From: Pochonia chlamydosporia 170
Lineage: Eukaryota; Ascomycota; Sordariomycetes; Hypocreales; Clavicipitaceae
Assembly: GCF_001653235.2 (NCBI RefSeq)
Contig: NC_035796.1
Location: 558,001-622,000 of the forward strand
Direction: 5' to 3'
Length of the DNA stretch: 64,000 nt
Position 1 is the first letter of the stretch. Every line of letters starts with the position of its first letter. The position numbers and the translations under genes were made by a program. This document shows, piece by piece, positions 1-10,690 of this stretch. Under the pieces are notes generated by a model. The model had not been told where the DNA came from and did not search any database. It worked only from the letters and a program-made list of their open reading frames with translations.

Positions 1-2
1 TG

Positions 3-167
3 GTGAAACGCTTTATCCGCGGCATGATTGCAAAATGTCAAGGATTGCTATTTATGGCAGTGAAAGCTCGGACTTTAGCAAGGAGAAAGGGTATCCCAGA
101 CTTTGAAATCCAGAAGGCCGATGCTGATGACAGCAAACAGATTTACGCCGTATTGACCATTTCGTAG
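3..167 (+). CDS. Possible 3' end of a gene cut by the window edge
   Basis: An open frame runs from the left edge to a TAG at 165-167 and gives 54 residues. It is basic, ends KQIYAVLTIS, and its centre reads LARRKGIPDFEIQKADADD. The composition looks like protein rather than noise, and the other two forward frames close within this stretch. I do not recognise the family and no upstream part is visible. It could be chance open sequence. Confidence 0.35.
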   Translation: MKRFIRGMIAKCQGLLFMAVKARTLARRKGIPDFEIQKADADDSKQIYAVLTIS

Positions 168-872
168 AACTTGCACATATTGGCCATACCAAACAGTCAG
201 TACAACGTACTGCCAGTTATTACAACAGGCACTTGTTGGAATGAGCGGCTCCATGTCCTTTCATCGCGCCAACCGCAAAAGCCACTCGGTCCCCATAATA
301 AATCTAGGATGACTTGCAGACAGTAGCGTGAGACGGAAACATAAAGGTACTTAAGTACGCAAGAAATGTCAGCCGTTGGATCCGACTGGCACGCGTGAAA
401 TCCGGATAAAAAGGAGATGTACATACAGAGAACGGAGCAGAAAAAGAGACATTGAGCATCTGGGGAACTTTTACTGCCGAGACATATGTGCAATAAACCG
501 GTACAGTGATAGGTGTCGAGCGGTCTTACCACTGATGGAAGTTGGCGGACGAGCTCGACTCGCCCACTTCGGGGTTCATTTGGAACATTGAAGCAACAGT
601 GGGCGGAGCTCGCTCATCAAAGGAAACCGGAACTTGGTGACTGGACCTGGATGGATTTGCTTTCCATTGTTGGTCCCAAGCCACCCCCCATAGTTCGTCA
701 TCAAAGATGACAGAAGGGAGCTTCCTTATGAGGGAGCTTCTGTGGGAGGTGCGTGGGAGGCGCGTGGGAGTGGCCGAGGTGAAGGAACAATAATATTGTT
801 TGCCTCTCTCCGCAAAGCGTTTGGTCAGTTTGCTGTTACTTCCTTGCTCGGGGCTCTCGTCGACTACCTTGG

Positions 873-882
873 TACCTAGGTA
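873..882. repeat. TACCTAGGTA palindrome, copy 1
   Basis: This is the first exact copy of a 10-bp perfect palindrome found 13 times in the window, always outside coding sequence. Confidence 0.8.
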
Positions 883-3447
883 GGCTGCATGGTTTGTTCT
901 GTGCGACGCCGGTTTGAGGCGCATGAGGTGGGCGTCTTTCAGAGAAAGGACCAGAGACTTGACCAGACTGGGGTGTTGCCAGCCAACCAGATTTCATGTT
1001 GCCGTTGCTTGCTTCCTCATGCTTTTCTTGTCCATGCAAACATGATCATGCATCTTCGTGCCATGCCTCGTCCTTTTCCAAGGATTCACAACGTCCACAC
1101 AGAACATGCAGGCCGATTGTCTCCCTGGACCATTCGGGGCCAAACATGAGCGCCACCAGGCAGGCACTGCAGCACTAGCGTGAGCACTTTCTCTCTCTGG
1201 GCATCGGAACATCAAAAGAATCAGAGCATCACAATGCATGGCTCGCCCTGACCTATCCCAATCCGTTCAAGCCGTTCTGGCTCCAGATTCTGGCGTTGGG
1301 GGTTTGGTTGGTTTGCCGTCTGGCCATCGACGCCCTCGTTACAATCCCGTCACTGCCATCAAATGTTACAGTCCTCCGTACTCTCGTCGTTCACCCTTCA
1401 AGTTGTTACTTCCTTGGTCCGTGCTCGATTCTTATTGGGCTGTCGACGCCACTCTCGACAGCCGCACAAACGACGAATCATCTCGATCTCCTTCTCTTGA
1501 CCAAAAGCCACGCTCACATCACAGCATGACAAAAAACGTCACTGGGGGTTGAAACAAGTTGCTCCAGTGTTGGCCCCTAGTTCGCGTGGCTAGTCCGCAG
1601 CCCCCAGGCCTGGCAATCAAGTCCCTGTAGCTGTTTTTGTTTTCAATTTTCATTAATTTTTTTTTTCCCACCCAGGACTTCTAGCTTCTTCGGTGTCAAT
1701 CCTCAAAGTTCTTGGCTCTTGGCCCCAGAGGAGCCTGTTTGGTGCCTGGGTCAATTGACATCGACGTCGTTGCCGAGCCCTTCAAGGTTCCCTGAACCCG
1801 CACCCGCAAGCTTGCCCAAGGAAAGCAAGTGCTCCGGTGCTTCGCCATGGACATCGAGGTCTTGAGATCGCAGCTCTGGTCAACTGCGGAGAAAGACACG
1901 AGCCAACGATCAAATGCTACTTGACACTTCTACCATGCGCAAGTTAGGGCCTGGCTTCGCCTCGGCTTGTGGGGGACGAGTCTTGATGAGACGCACAAAC
2001 AACCCACGAGACAGGAAAGCGAACAAAGAAACAGAGCATGGGAGCTTTCCAATGTTCATTCCACTGTTCACCATCTCCGGTCTGAGTCTGGTTGGTGAAG
2101 GCTCACTTGAGCGCCACGAACATGGTTATGATGCAGGGGTTAAAGATCTGCGAAATGCATTGGGGGCGCTGTCTTCAGCGCGCGCTATAACTTTTCACGG
2201 CTTCACAATACAGAAAGGCTGGTTCTCGCCCAAGGACCAGGAATGACACAACAGGGAAGGGAATGGTGTGGACTAGGATAAGCTGACAGACATGGCAGGT
2301 CGATGGCCAAAGGCATCGCAAAGGGAATCCTCAAGGCTTAATTCTTTGTCACAAACAACGAGCCTGCTTCGCATGGCTCTCTGTCTGACCAAATCCAGCT
2401 TGTCAGAATGTATCCCTGCGAAGTCGCGAAGAGAAATCCCAGCCAATAACACGGCATACTCCGGAAGCGTTGGAGAGTGTCAAATTGTTGCTGATGGAGA
2501 ATGACCTTTGTTCATGTCAACCGCAAAGGCACACTTTAGAGGTGCACATGCTCCGTACTTTGTCACTGTTATTGTTACTATTATTGCTCTTGCCACGGTA
2601 GGGGTGGCGTCCGCCGGTTGCATTTCATACAGGCGACGATGCACAGAAGACAGTTTGTTGCTGCGTGAGAAGTGTCTGTCCCAAGTTTCAATGCGAACAA
2701 TAATTAAGCTTTGAACGATGCTACATCTTGGCAGAGTGAACGGATACATGGGATGGAAGGGGAGGATTTTGACCTAATTACTGCACAGTCAACATTGCCG
2801 ACAACAACTCTTGCTTGCCGGAAAACTTATTACTGATACTACGAAGTTTAAATTTGGCCAATGTTGCCTGCATTAGGCCACCAGACTCCAAAAGTCATAG
2901 GGGATTCTGGCGTGCGAAATTTTAGTCGGTGTCTACAGTATCAATGGGTTATTGTTGCAGGCTAGCCACGTAGCTTCAGAGAGCCTGGCTTGCTTAGACA
3001 ATGAAGCACAGACGAACATTGAACCAACGACTTGACTTGACACTTTGCGTTTAATGTTTCCCTATCCGGAGAATTCATTTGTCTAACAACAGGAGACGTC
3101 GCGCCACATCGGAAACTACAGCTTCTGTTCTCAGCTGAATTCTCTGGAATGTCCTTGGCTTGACAGGGACGTCCCAGATCCGCCGAGGATGGTTCCCCGT
3201 TGATGAAATCTGTTGGTACCGGCCACCGATGCAATATCAGACCAGACAGATATCTTACCTCGAACTGGTGTTTATCCATGCCATATCCGTCCATGCCTTT
3301 TTTTTTCATGCCGTCTTCCGCGGTGGTTGGGAGAGCTCGTCACAACAACAAAACTGGTTAGTCAGTCCACTTTTTGACAACGGCTTGACGCGACGGTGGC
3401 ATGGAGTCTCAAGCTGGTGGTTTGTATTTGATTGTCAAGCGTTGAAC

Positions 3448-3461
3448 GTACTGTACAGTAC
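3448..3461. repeat. 14-bp perfect palindrome GTACTGTACAGTAC
   Basis: The sequence equals its own reverse complement over 14 bases and continues rightward with another CAGTAC unit. It lies in non-coding DNA. Confidence 0.75.
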
Positions 3462-4332
3462 AGTACTGGATTAATACATGTATCCAGTTTTGTCAAGGTC
3501 CAGTGGGTCTGACAAGCGTCGCATCCGGGCCCATCACCGAAGACTTTCTATTTTCAAAGGTTTCACTGAATTTTGATTCTGGTCGACACAACGAAGGAAA
3601 ATATTACTACTCGATGGTATAGTGACAAAGGTGCCGCCTCATCTCGCAGTGTACAGTTTTCTGAAAGGGTATAACAGCCGGGCCTCGGAGCGATATCCTT
3701 TTGTTTTATCATGCCATTGAGTGAAAGATGAAAGGAATTTTCTATGAGAGATGCTCGAGGTGGCATCAAGGATCGGCATACACTCAACACGGGCCAGGCA
3801 CACTTGCTGACTCGGCTCTGTTCATGACTCTTGATCAATTGCAGAGCCAGAAACAGAAATGGACGCAATGGCTCGATATAGATGAATGCCTGACTCGGGA
3901 CTGCATCTTTGTCCACGGGTTTCCCCAGACGGCATGGACTGCCGCGTTTACGATTCTGTCTTCCTATTGTACTTGCCGTCTGGTAACGGTACGGTACCCC
4001 ATTTCCTTAGTACGGCTTTGTTTTTCCTTCCATGTCTCCTAGGGTGCGTCTCTGGAAGTCGTTGACACCGGTTCCCATCTCACACTTTTGCCATTTTACC
4101 CGAACTCCTTTTTGAGTTCCACTACTGTATTAATGCACGTATGGAATCGTAGACGAGCTTGAACAGAAGGAGGGGCGCATGCATGTATTTGACTTTGGTT
4201 CCTTTGCCCCGAGCAACTGAAACGTCAAATGCTGAAAAGGCTCCTCATCACAAGCAGAAGTTATTCCAGCGGCCTGTTGCTGAGCCGAGGAATCGGGAGA
4301 CCTGCTGGAACAGAGTTTTTTTGTCTTGTGCA

Positions 4333-4359
4333 GCATGGCATGGCATGGCATGGCATGGC
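4333..4359. repeat. GCATG microsatellite, five units
   Basis: Five perfect tandem GCATG units followed by GC, in non-coding DNA. Confidence 0.95.
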
Positions 4360-4623
4360 TGATCCCCTGCTAGGCGCTGTCTCTCGAACTTTGAGCGTCG
4401 CATGCCAAACCCACCTTGGTAGAGAGCCCGGCTAGGTTTCTCATGGTCTCGTACGGAGGAGTAATATCTGGTCTGGTAAACATTGATCAGTGAATACAGA
4501 CTGGAAGTGGACATCTGGTATTACTGTACTGTCTGGCACAGGCCAGCAAAAGTTGCTCTTCCCACCACTCCACATTCTTCCGATGCCTCAACTCGAACAA
4601 ATCACATCAAGATCGTCCCGATT

Positions 4624-4653
4624 CCAACGCCAACGCCAACGCCAACGCCAACG
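4624..4653. repeat. CCAACG tandem repeat, five units
   Basis: Five perfect hexamer units, then degenerate CCAACA and CGACAACGACACC sequence. The hexamer keeps frame in all registers, which explains the short Pro-Thr or Gln-Arg runs in the overlapping open frames. Confidence 0.95.
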
Positions 4654-6238
4654 CCAACACCGACAACGACACCAACGTCAACTGGCACCGGACCTCACAA
4701 CCGTCCACCCTCCTTCACGCTGCGTTTACGGAGAAAACCAATGGTCGACGTCGTATAGCCACCTGTATCATGCACTGCTCCTACTCACTGATGACAACCC
4801 GAAGACCAAACTCCGGGAAGCTCTTCCCACCGTAGAATGTCATTGACACCACACCCCCATCCATCTCGAGACTCCCGTGCTGCGCCGGCAGATATTCAGG
4901 GTACCATTTCGCCTGGAGAAGTCACTTCTCCAATAGCGCAGCTTCACATGGCGGGGAATCCTTCCCATCCCCGGATCTTAGCTTTTTTGTGTTACATCAC
5001 CGACTCGGTTTGGACATGCCCACGGTGGACCGCATTTTATCGAACATGACGAGAGTCAAAGATGCCAGCTCAGCACATGTGAGCGGTCAAAAAAAATGCT
5101 CTTCACCGCGTGACGTGTTGTAATATGGAAGACTTTGCTCCCTAGTGCAAATTTACGTGGTCCAAGTCCGTTTTCCTCCGTTGTTTTTAAAAATTTTTTT
5201 TATCATGTTCCCGAACGTCGCCGTCTCGGGTTAAGACATCAATGCATGCTATGCGTGTGCGTGGTTCGATGGGCTGCATGCGACGAGGGACAGGGAGAAA
5301 AAAAGTGAGTGTCCTGCCCCTTGTCGGTGTGACAAGAGGTGCATGAAGAACACATCTGATGATGTGTGATGATGTGTGCCAGGGACCGCCGTATTGATCA
5401 GGTAGTCGAAATAGGCCCCACCAATTTTTTTCTGTTTTTGTTGCGGCAATGGGGACTTCATGTTTGTTTTTCCGTCCATGCGGCGTCAAACGGCATTGAC
5501 TGGGAGTAATGAGTAATGGGAGCACTGGTATAGATGTCCTCGTCTATAGCGAAATTGGAGGAATTTGAACCCTTGTTGTGCAACATTTTGTCACAAAAGA
5601 AATGGACCTAACTGGCAAGCCGGGCTAACGTACTTGCACCTCAATGCATGAGAGAGAACCGACTCATAATTCATGGCATAGCCGTGGGCGCCGGATATAT
5701 AAATGAGCTGGAAGGAGTAAAATGATAGTGCAGTCATTTCGGAGTAATTTTTATATTAATCCACAGCACGGACGCTCTGTCTAAATTGCCGCAAAATGTA
5801 CCAAGTTGGAAAAGTTTTGATGTCGCTGTCGGATGAATGGCCGGGGAGAGTCGAGAGGGGAAACAGCAAGAAAGAATGAAGAAAAGGAAGAAATCAATAG
5901 AAGCCTCCTCTGGCATTCGCTGCCCTGAGTTGCAATGGTGTAACGCGGACATAATAAATCCAAATATGCCAAACAGATGCTCGCCATCAACGCCTATACC
6001 GAAATCAAGGCCTATTGCCATGTCTGATTCGCAAGACATTTTACAGATGTAGCAATGAATCCAACAAAAAATGACTGGCATATACCAGAAGATGCTTTGA
6101 ACGAGAGAGTGTACAGAAATTATGTGCCTTCCTTCCTCACCAACCTGTAAATCCCAATGGGAAAGGAAGAACACGACAAAAGGTAGCAAGATAGACAGTT
6201 TGTAATAGGTTAGATCTCATTTGCCCTGATTCCGCTGC

Positions 6239-8453
6239 TCAAGGCGCTTCCACGTCACTGCTCGTTGCATCACTCTTGTTTTTCTTCTTGGGACGGAAAA
6301 AGTCCCCAATGGCGTCGCTTACACTCCGTGACCTCCTTCGAGATGGGTCATCTGCCTCGCTTCCCCCGATTTCCGGTGTCTCTTGGGTTCTTGGGAGATG
6401 GGCATCGGATGCTGGGAGAGGCGTGTATCCGGCAGTTCCCGCATTTTCCCCATCCCCATCATCGTTGAAGAACAAGCTAGCACGGATGCTAGACCGTATC
6501 TTCCTCAATGACGACTTGTTCGCAAGGGATGCATCATTGTCTCGCAGAAATGCGTCCTTTACAACAGTTGTGACGGTTGATGAAAGCGGCGATGGCGAAA
6601 TAAAGGTATTGGAGCGATGGTGGCTCGCAGTTCGAGCCAACCCAGAGCTCTGGCGCGGAGTAACTGGCCGATCGGAAGGTGTAGGGTATGTAGGGGCACC
6701 AGAAGGATCTCGTAGTGGCGTTGAAACGACGGAATTGCTCGCCGTTGAAATCGCAACAGACCCAGCTACGGCCGAGTCTGTAGAAAGTGTTCTCACGCCA
6801 CGAGGAGGCGAAGCAGTGGAGAACCAAGACTCCCGCCAAGGGTTATCAGACAAAGCAGGTGCTTGTGGTTCAGTTGCAACCAGGTCCGGTGAGCTTTCAG
6901 ACGTGCCCTGCGGTATTGTTGGCATGTCTGATTTATCTTGTGGCGAAGCTGCCTTTACAGTGTCCGCAAAGCTGACTCTTGACAATCTGCTAGATCGTCG
7001 GGACTGAGACTTTGGCGTTTCGCAGTCCTGGGCCCTCGGGGAACCATAAACTTCCTGCTCATGCCTCGTCAGGCCTATGGTTTCCTCAATCCCGTCGATA
7101 TCGGACAGTAGATCCTCGTCATCTTCTTCCTTTTGCTGCCGACCCGATGTGATGAGGAACACGCCGAAGAAAGTGAGGAGACAGCCGCCTACGAATGCTC
7201 CGGCTTGTTTTGCTGTCGTCTTTTCGAAATCTCGGTATAGCACCGCGCTTCCGAGAATGACACAGAGGGTAAAAAGAACAAACTGAATAGGTATAACCTG
7301 GGTAGAGTCGAAGCGTTGCAATGCTTTATTGACATAGCGAATTTGCATGATAGCTGTCACCAGAAGAATGAGAATTAGAGCATATGTAACTGGAGTTGTG
7401 AATGCTCTCCATAGGGTCGCCGACAACATGGATGAGACTCCCTTGGTTGACAGCGCAGTATAGCCGCCTGTGATTCGTGATTAGCAATTAGCATGGCGGC
7501 AGCTAGGAGCAGACGTGAAACATACCAAATAGTCCCACAAGACCCAGATCTATCAGGATAGTGCGCCTTCCATACTTACTGCTTGCCCACATCAACAAGA
7601 CAATTAAAGAGACTGTGACGCCGAGATAGATTTCGAATTCCATGGTAGTGATCGCATCCCAGACATCATGAGGCTCTAACTTGGTCTCCTCCTGGTTTGC
7701 ACTAAACACAACGGTGACAACTCCTCCGACAGCAATGATAACACCCCAGAAATCCCTGGCGCGGAATCGCTCGTGAAACATGACTGGTGCGATGATACAG
7801 TTGGACACTAATGCCACAACGCCCAAAGGCGACACTATAGACGCAGGAGCAAACCCATAAGCCAAAAAGTTACCCATTTCACCCAGAGTTATCAAGATCT
7901 GACCCAGCCACCAGTACGGTGACTTCAGATACGTTGATACAGCTTTGCTCTGTCCACCATCCGGAAGGTCGACATCGGTGGAGGCACTTGATTGGAAGGA
8001 CCGAGACAGCGGATCAGATTCATTGCTGGGAGGTTCGTCACAGTTTCCATTCGCGCCGTTGACAGGGTCATCGTGACAACTATTAATGCCACTATCATTT
8101 CTATGCCCATTAGGCCCTCCAGACATGGTGCCATAGGATGTTCCGTTGCTGCTGCTTTGTGCGCGCTTCAATGCAGCACGCGCCCGTTGCCGCACTCGCA
8201 CCCGTTCCTTGTGTAGTCGCGTGTGCGCATATCGCTGAACATTAAGTGCTAGGGCTATGAGAACATTGCCAACAATAGCTGTGACGATGCCGATGAGGGA
8301 AGACCATTGTTGTAAAACCTCACCCGGTTCTCCGGGAGAATGTGTACTTGTCGCAGTTGGAGCGTTTGACGTGGTTACGGTTACGCTCACTAGGGTTGGC
8401 ATGGTTGTCAGGGTGGTAATTGACCGCGATGCCACGGTTGTCATCGCCTCCAT
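6239..8453 (-). CDS. NIPA-type magnesium transporter (DUF803 family)
   Basis: This is a membrane transporter of the NIPA/DUF803 family, related to the drug/metabolite transporter fold and proposed to carry Mg2+. Exons are 8453-7526 and 7467-6239, joined over a 58-nt intron with donor GTATGT, giving 718 aa. The start is the first ATG of the frame. A membrane span lies near residues 53-71 and is followed by a basic, then Ser/Asn-rich loop to about 175. Further spans cover about 180-255 (containing GEMGNFLAYGFAPASIVSPL, a NIPA signature) and 275-292, and continue after the splice into LWRAFTTPVTYALILILLVT. The last 270 residues or so are a Ser/Thr-rich hydrophilic tail. It is divergent from the next gene, 1.05 kb away. 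Family assignment is firm; substrate is inferred. Confidence 0.93.
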
Positions 8454-9503
8454 CCAGGCTGCGCGAGCGTCGTGGCCTGCAGACGCGGTCGCGAAGAGCT
8501 TTCGAGAGTGGACGTTGACGACGTAAGGGCGTCGGAGACAGCAACGGGCGTTGGGCAGGGGTAGGTCAAGATCATCTGTATACAGCTGCAGCAGCTAAAA
8601 TAAAAGGAAGGCGTATTTTAGCGGATCGAATAACGGGTCAGATCATGGCCGTAGTTGGATTCCCGAGGGCGGCGACACAAAGGAAAATGGAAGAAAAACC
8701 ATGAGAGCGTGGCAATCTGCATGTGTGACGTTGGCGGAATCGAAGCTGTAGCACCCTCGCAGTATGTAATAACGGGCGGACTCGAGGTCTGGTACTTAGA
8801 TGTGCAGCCAATCTGGTGTGGTACATGCGGCGGCAAGGGCCCCACCCAATTTTGGTTTTTGGTATGGAAGGAGTACATGGATGGAAGTGCTCCAGGCAAA
8901 GAGGTACTATCTACTTCAAGCACTTTGTAGTAGGACATTCAGCATTAGTAGCAACTAATAGCTGGCTACCATTTTCAAATGAAATTAGGCAATAATTTGT
9001 CAAGTATAGCTCGTACCTCATCAATGTCGTGGTTACCCCTTCTAGACTTGACCATTGCTGAGAATACACTACATAGGTTCCTAGGTACCAAAAGCGGCAC
9101 TGGTGCAGACTGCCACCGTTGGAGGCTTTGACCCACAAAACATGAACCCGTGAGAACATTGAACCACATGCGTTTCGACAACTACACAATCACATCAACC
9201 TTGATGAGCACATCTCTATAATCGAAATTTGGGCCAACATTGACCGACCTCATTCCTACACTTTAGGTCAGCACATATTTCAGGGGCGATACTTATGCCG
9301 CTATGCTTTGCCAGCCTTGAACCGTTCGTCAAATATAGTTGTCAGTATCTTTCTTGACGCTTAGGGCCACTGTGCCACCACAGACAACAGTCAGTCACCG
9401 CATCATCTAGATAACCGCCACCTCGCACAGTTAGTCTGGTGTGGACGTAACACACCAAACGGTTCATATCTTTCCATCCGTCATACTACAACAATAAATC
9501 ATC
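8454..9503. other. Divergent intergenic region, 1.05 kb
   Basis: This is the shared upstream region of the transporter (-) and the unknown protein (+). It carries an AACATTGAA copy at 9155-9163, a one-base variant near 9233 and a degenerate CCTAGGTAC near 9081. I see no gene in it. Confidence 0.6.
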
Positions 9504-10457
9504 ATGGAAGTGGTGCAGGATGACAGGAGGTTGAGCACAATGGACGTCTTCTCGCTCATTTCTTCACCTTCTTATTCACCAACTGCCCTTCGCCACCTTC
9601 CCCAACCGGTTCCTAACAATCTGCCCCCCGGTATAGATGGCTCTGTATTCACATTTGAAGATGCCTTCGAAGATCTACTCGCTGTTTCGCAAGGCCAGAA
9701 CCTCCCCGACATCACAACCCGTTTTCAGCAAAGGCAACTTCTTCGGGACATGTTTCCCTCAGGAGAACCCACGTGGTTCTGGCTTCGACGACTTGAGTCC
9801 CAAGGCTTAGTACAGGTTTCCAGCCGCCCGCAATTCTTCAAAGCACACCAACCGGATTGGTCTAGCTTTCACGACGAGCTCGACAAGCGCGCGGCCGACG
9901 CCTGGCGGAGTGTCAGTAAGGGCTACGGAAGTAATGACCCGGGTTCCGGAGACTTCTTTGAAGAGCTGGGCAAGGCCTTCAAACAACTGGAACGAGGATT
10001 TTTGGGCCAGAGCACGACGAACCGTGATTGGGACCGCAAAGACAGGGACACGCCGGCCAAAGAACCAGGCAAAGAACCGGACACATTTGAGGAGTTGTTT
10101 TCGGAGATATCCTCCAAATTCAAGGAGAGTACTTCTTCGTGGGATACCTTTATTAAGACCATAACGGAGGACGCCAAGGCTAAGGATTTGAAGGGAGCGA
10201 AGCAGACGCAGAAAGACGACGACAAGACTCAGATTGTGACCAACGAAGACGAGTACGTGGACCGATTTGGCTACTTGCATAAGACTGTTACCCGAAAAAC
10301 ATTGGATGCACAAGGAAATGAAGTTGGCAGTGAAACATATGTGACTATTCGACCGGTAGATAAACATCTGGACAACGAGGACAAGGACGAAAGCGACCAT
10401 CATGGACTTCTCGATCATGGAACGGACAAAAAGAAAACCAATTGGTTTTGGAAATAA
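9504..10457 (+). CDS. Conserved fungal protein of unknown function
   Basis: A single-exon frame of 317 aa starts at ATG 9504; a second in-frame ATG lies 12 codons in. The protein is hydrophilic and charged, with no membrane span. Notable stretches are an N-terminal FEDAFEDLLAVSQG, an aromatic GEPTWFWLRRLESQG, two repeated acidic-aromatic blocks (DFFEELGKAFKQLERGF and TFEELFSEISSKFKES), a Lys/Asp-rich linker, a beta-hairpin-like tail (RFGYLHKTVTRKTLDAQGNE) and a final WFWK. The tail resembles the C-terminal pattern of HAX1/Mlf-like proteins, but this is only a visual impression. It converges on Nop4 with 233 bp between stops. Confidence 0.85.
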   Translation: MEVVQDDRRLSTMDVFSLISSPSYSPTALRHLPQPVPNNLPPGIDGSVFTFEDAFEDLLAVSQGQNLPDITTRFQQRQLLRDMFPSGEPTWFWLRRLESQGLVQVSSRPQFFKAHQPDWSSFHDELDKRAADAWRSVSKGYGSNDPGSGDFFEELGKAFKQLERGFLGQSTTNRDWDRKDRDTPAKEPGKEPDTFEELFSEISSKFKESTSSWDTFIKTITEDAKAKDLKGAKQTQKDDDKTQIVTNEDEYVDRFGYLHKTVTRKTLDAQGNEVGSETYVTIRPVDKHLDNEDKDESDHHGLLDHGTDKKKTNWFWK

Positions 10458-10690
10458 CATGCGGCAGACACCATTCATTTACCTGATTTGGTCGGAAAAT
10501 CCTCACTCGCCTCTATTCCAGCTACCCCACACATAATTTTCTTGCTTATGTTGTTTCATTTGTCTGGTATTTAGTACCTCGAAATATTTTAATGTATGAT
10601 ATGGATGCTAGTCTAACGCCTTTTGAAACTATGTGCAATAGTAGCGACCATTAAGTCATCCTCCGGCTTGTACTCTTTTCACATCTGCCT

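Larger units (their letters stand above)
168..6238. other. 6-kb intergenic region, no recognisable gene
   Basis: No open frame here shows a known family, a plausible exon chain or coding-like composition; all are short and mutually overlapping. The region holds AACATTGAA copies near 583 and 3017, a TACCTAGGTA palindrome at 873-882, a 14-bp palindrome at 3448-3461, a GCATG microsatellite at 4333-4359 and a CCAACG repeat at 4624-4653. The right-hand part, near 5.7-6.2 kb, probably includes the 3' untranslated region of the transporter gene ending at 6239. Confidence 0.6.

Noticed and set aside
5696..5704. TATATAAAT as a promoter TATA box
   Set aside because: No coding region follows on the plus strand; the same word at 34134-34142 also has none.
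5734..6189. 151-codon frame on the minus strand downstream of the transporter
   Set aside because: Composition rich in Phe, Cys and His with no domain; more likely 3' untranslated sequence.
6276..7007. 243-codon open frame on the plus strand
   Set aside because: It lies wholly antisense to the hydrophilic tail of the NIPA-type transporter and shows no family features; its openness follows from the Ser-rich codons opposite.
9807..10478. 223-codon open frame on the minus strand
   Set aside because: Antisense shadow of the 317-aa protein; composition is hydrophobic and irregular with no recognisable motif.
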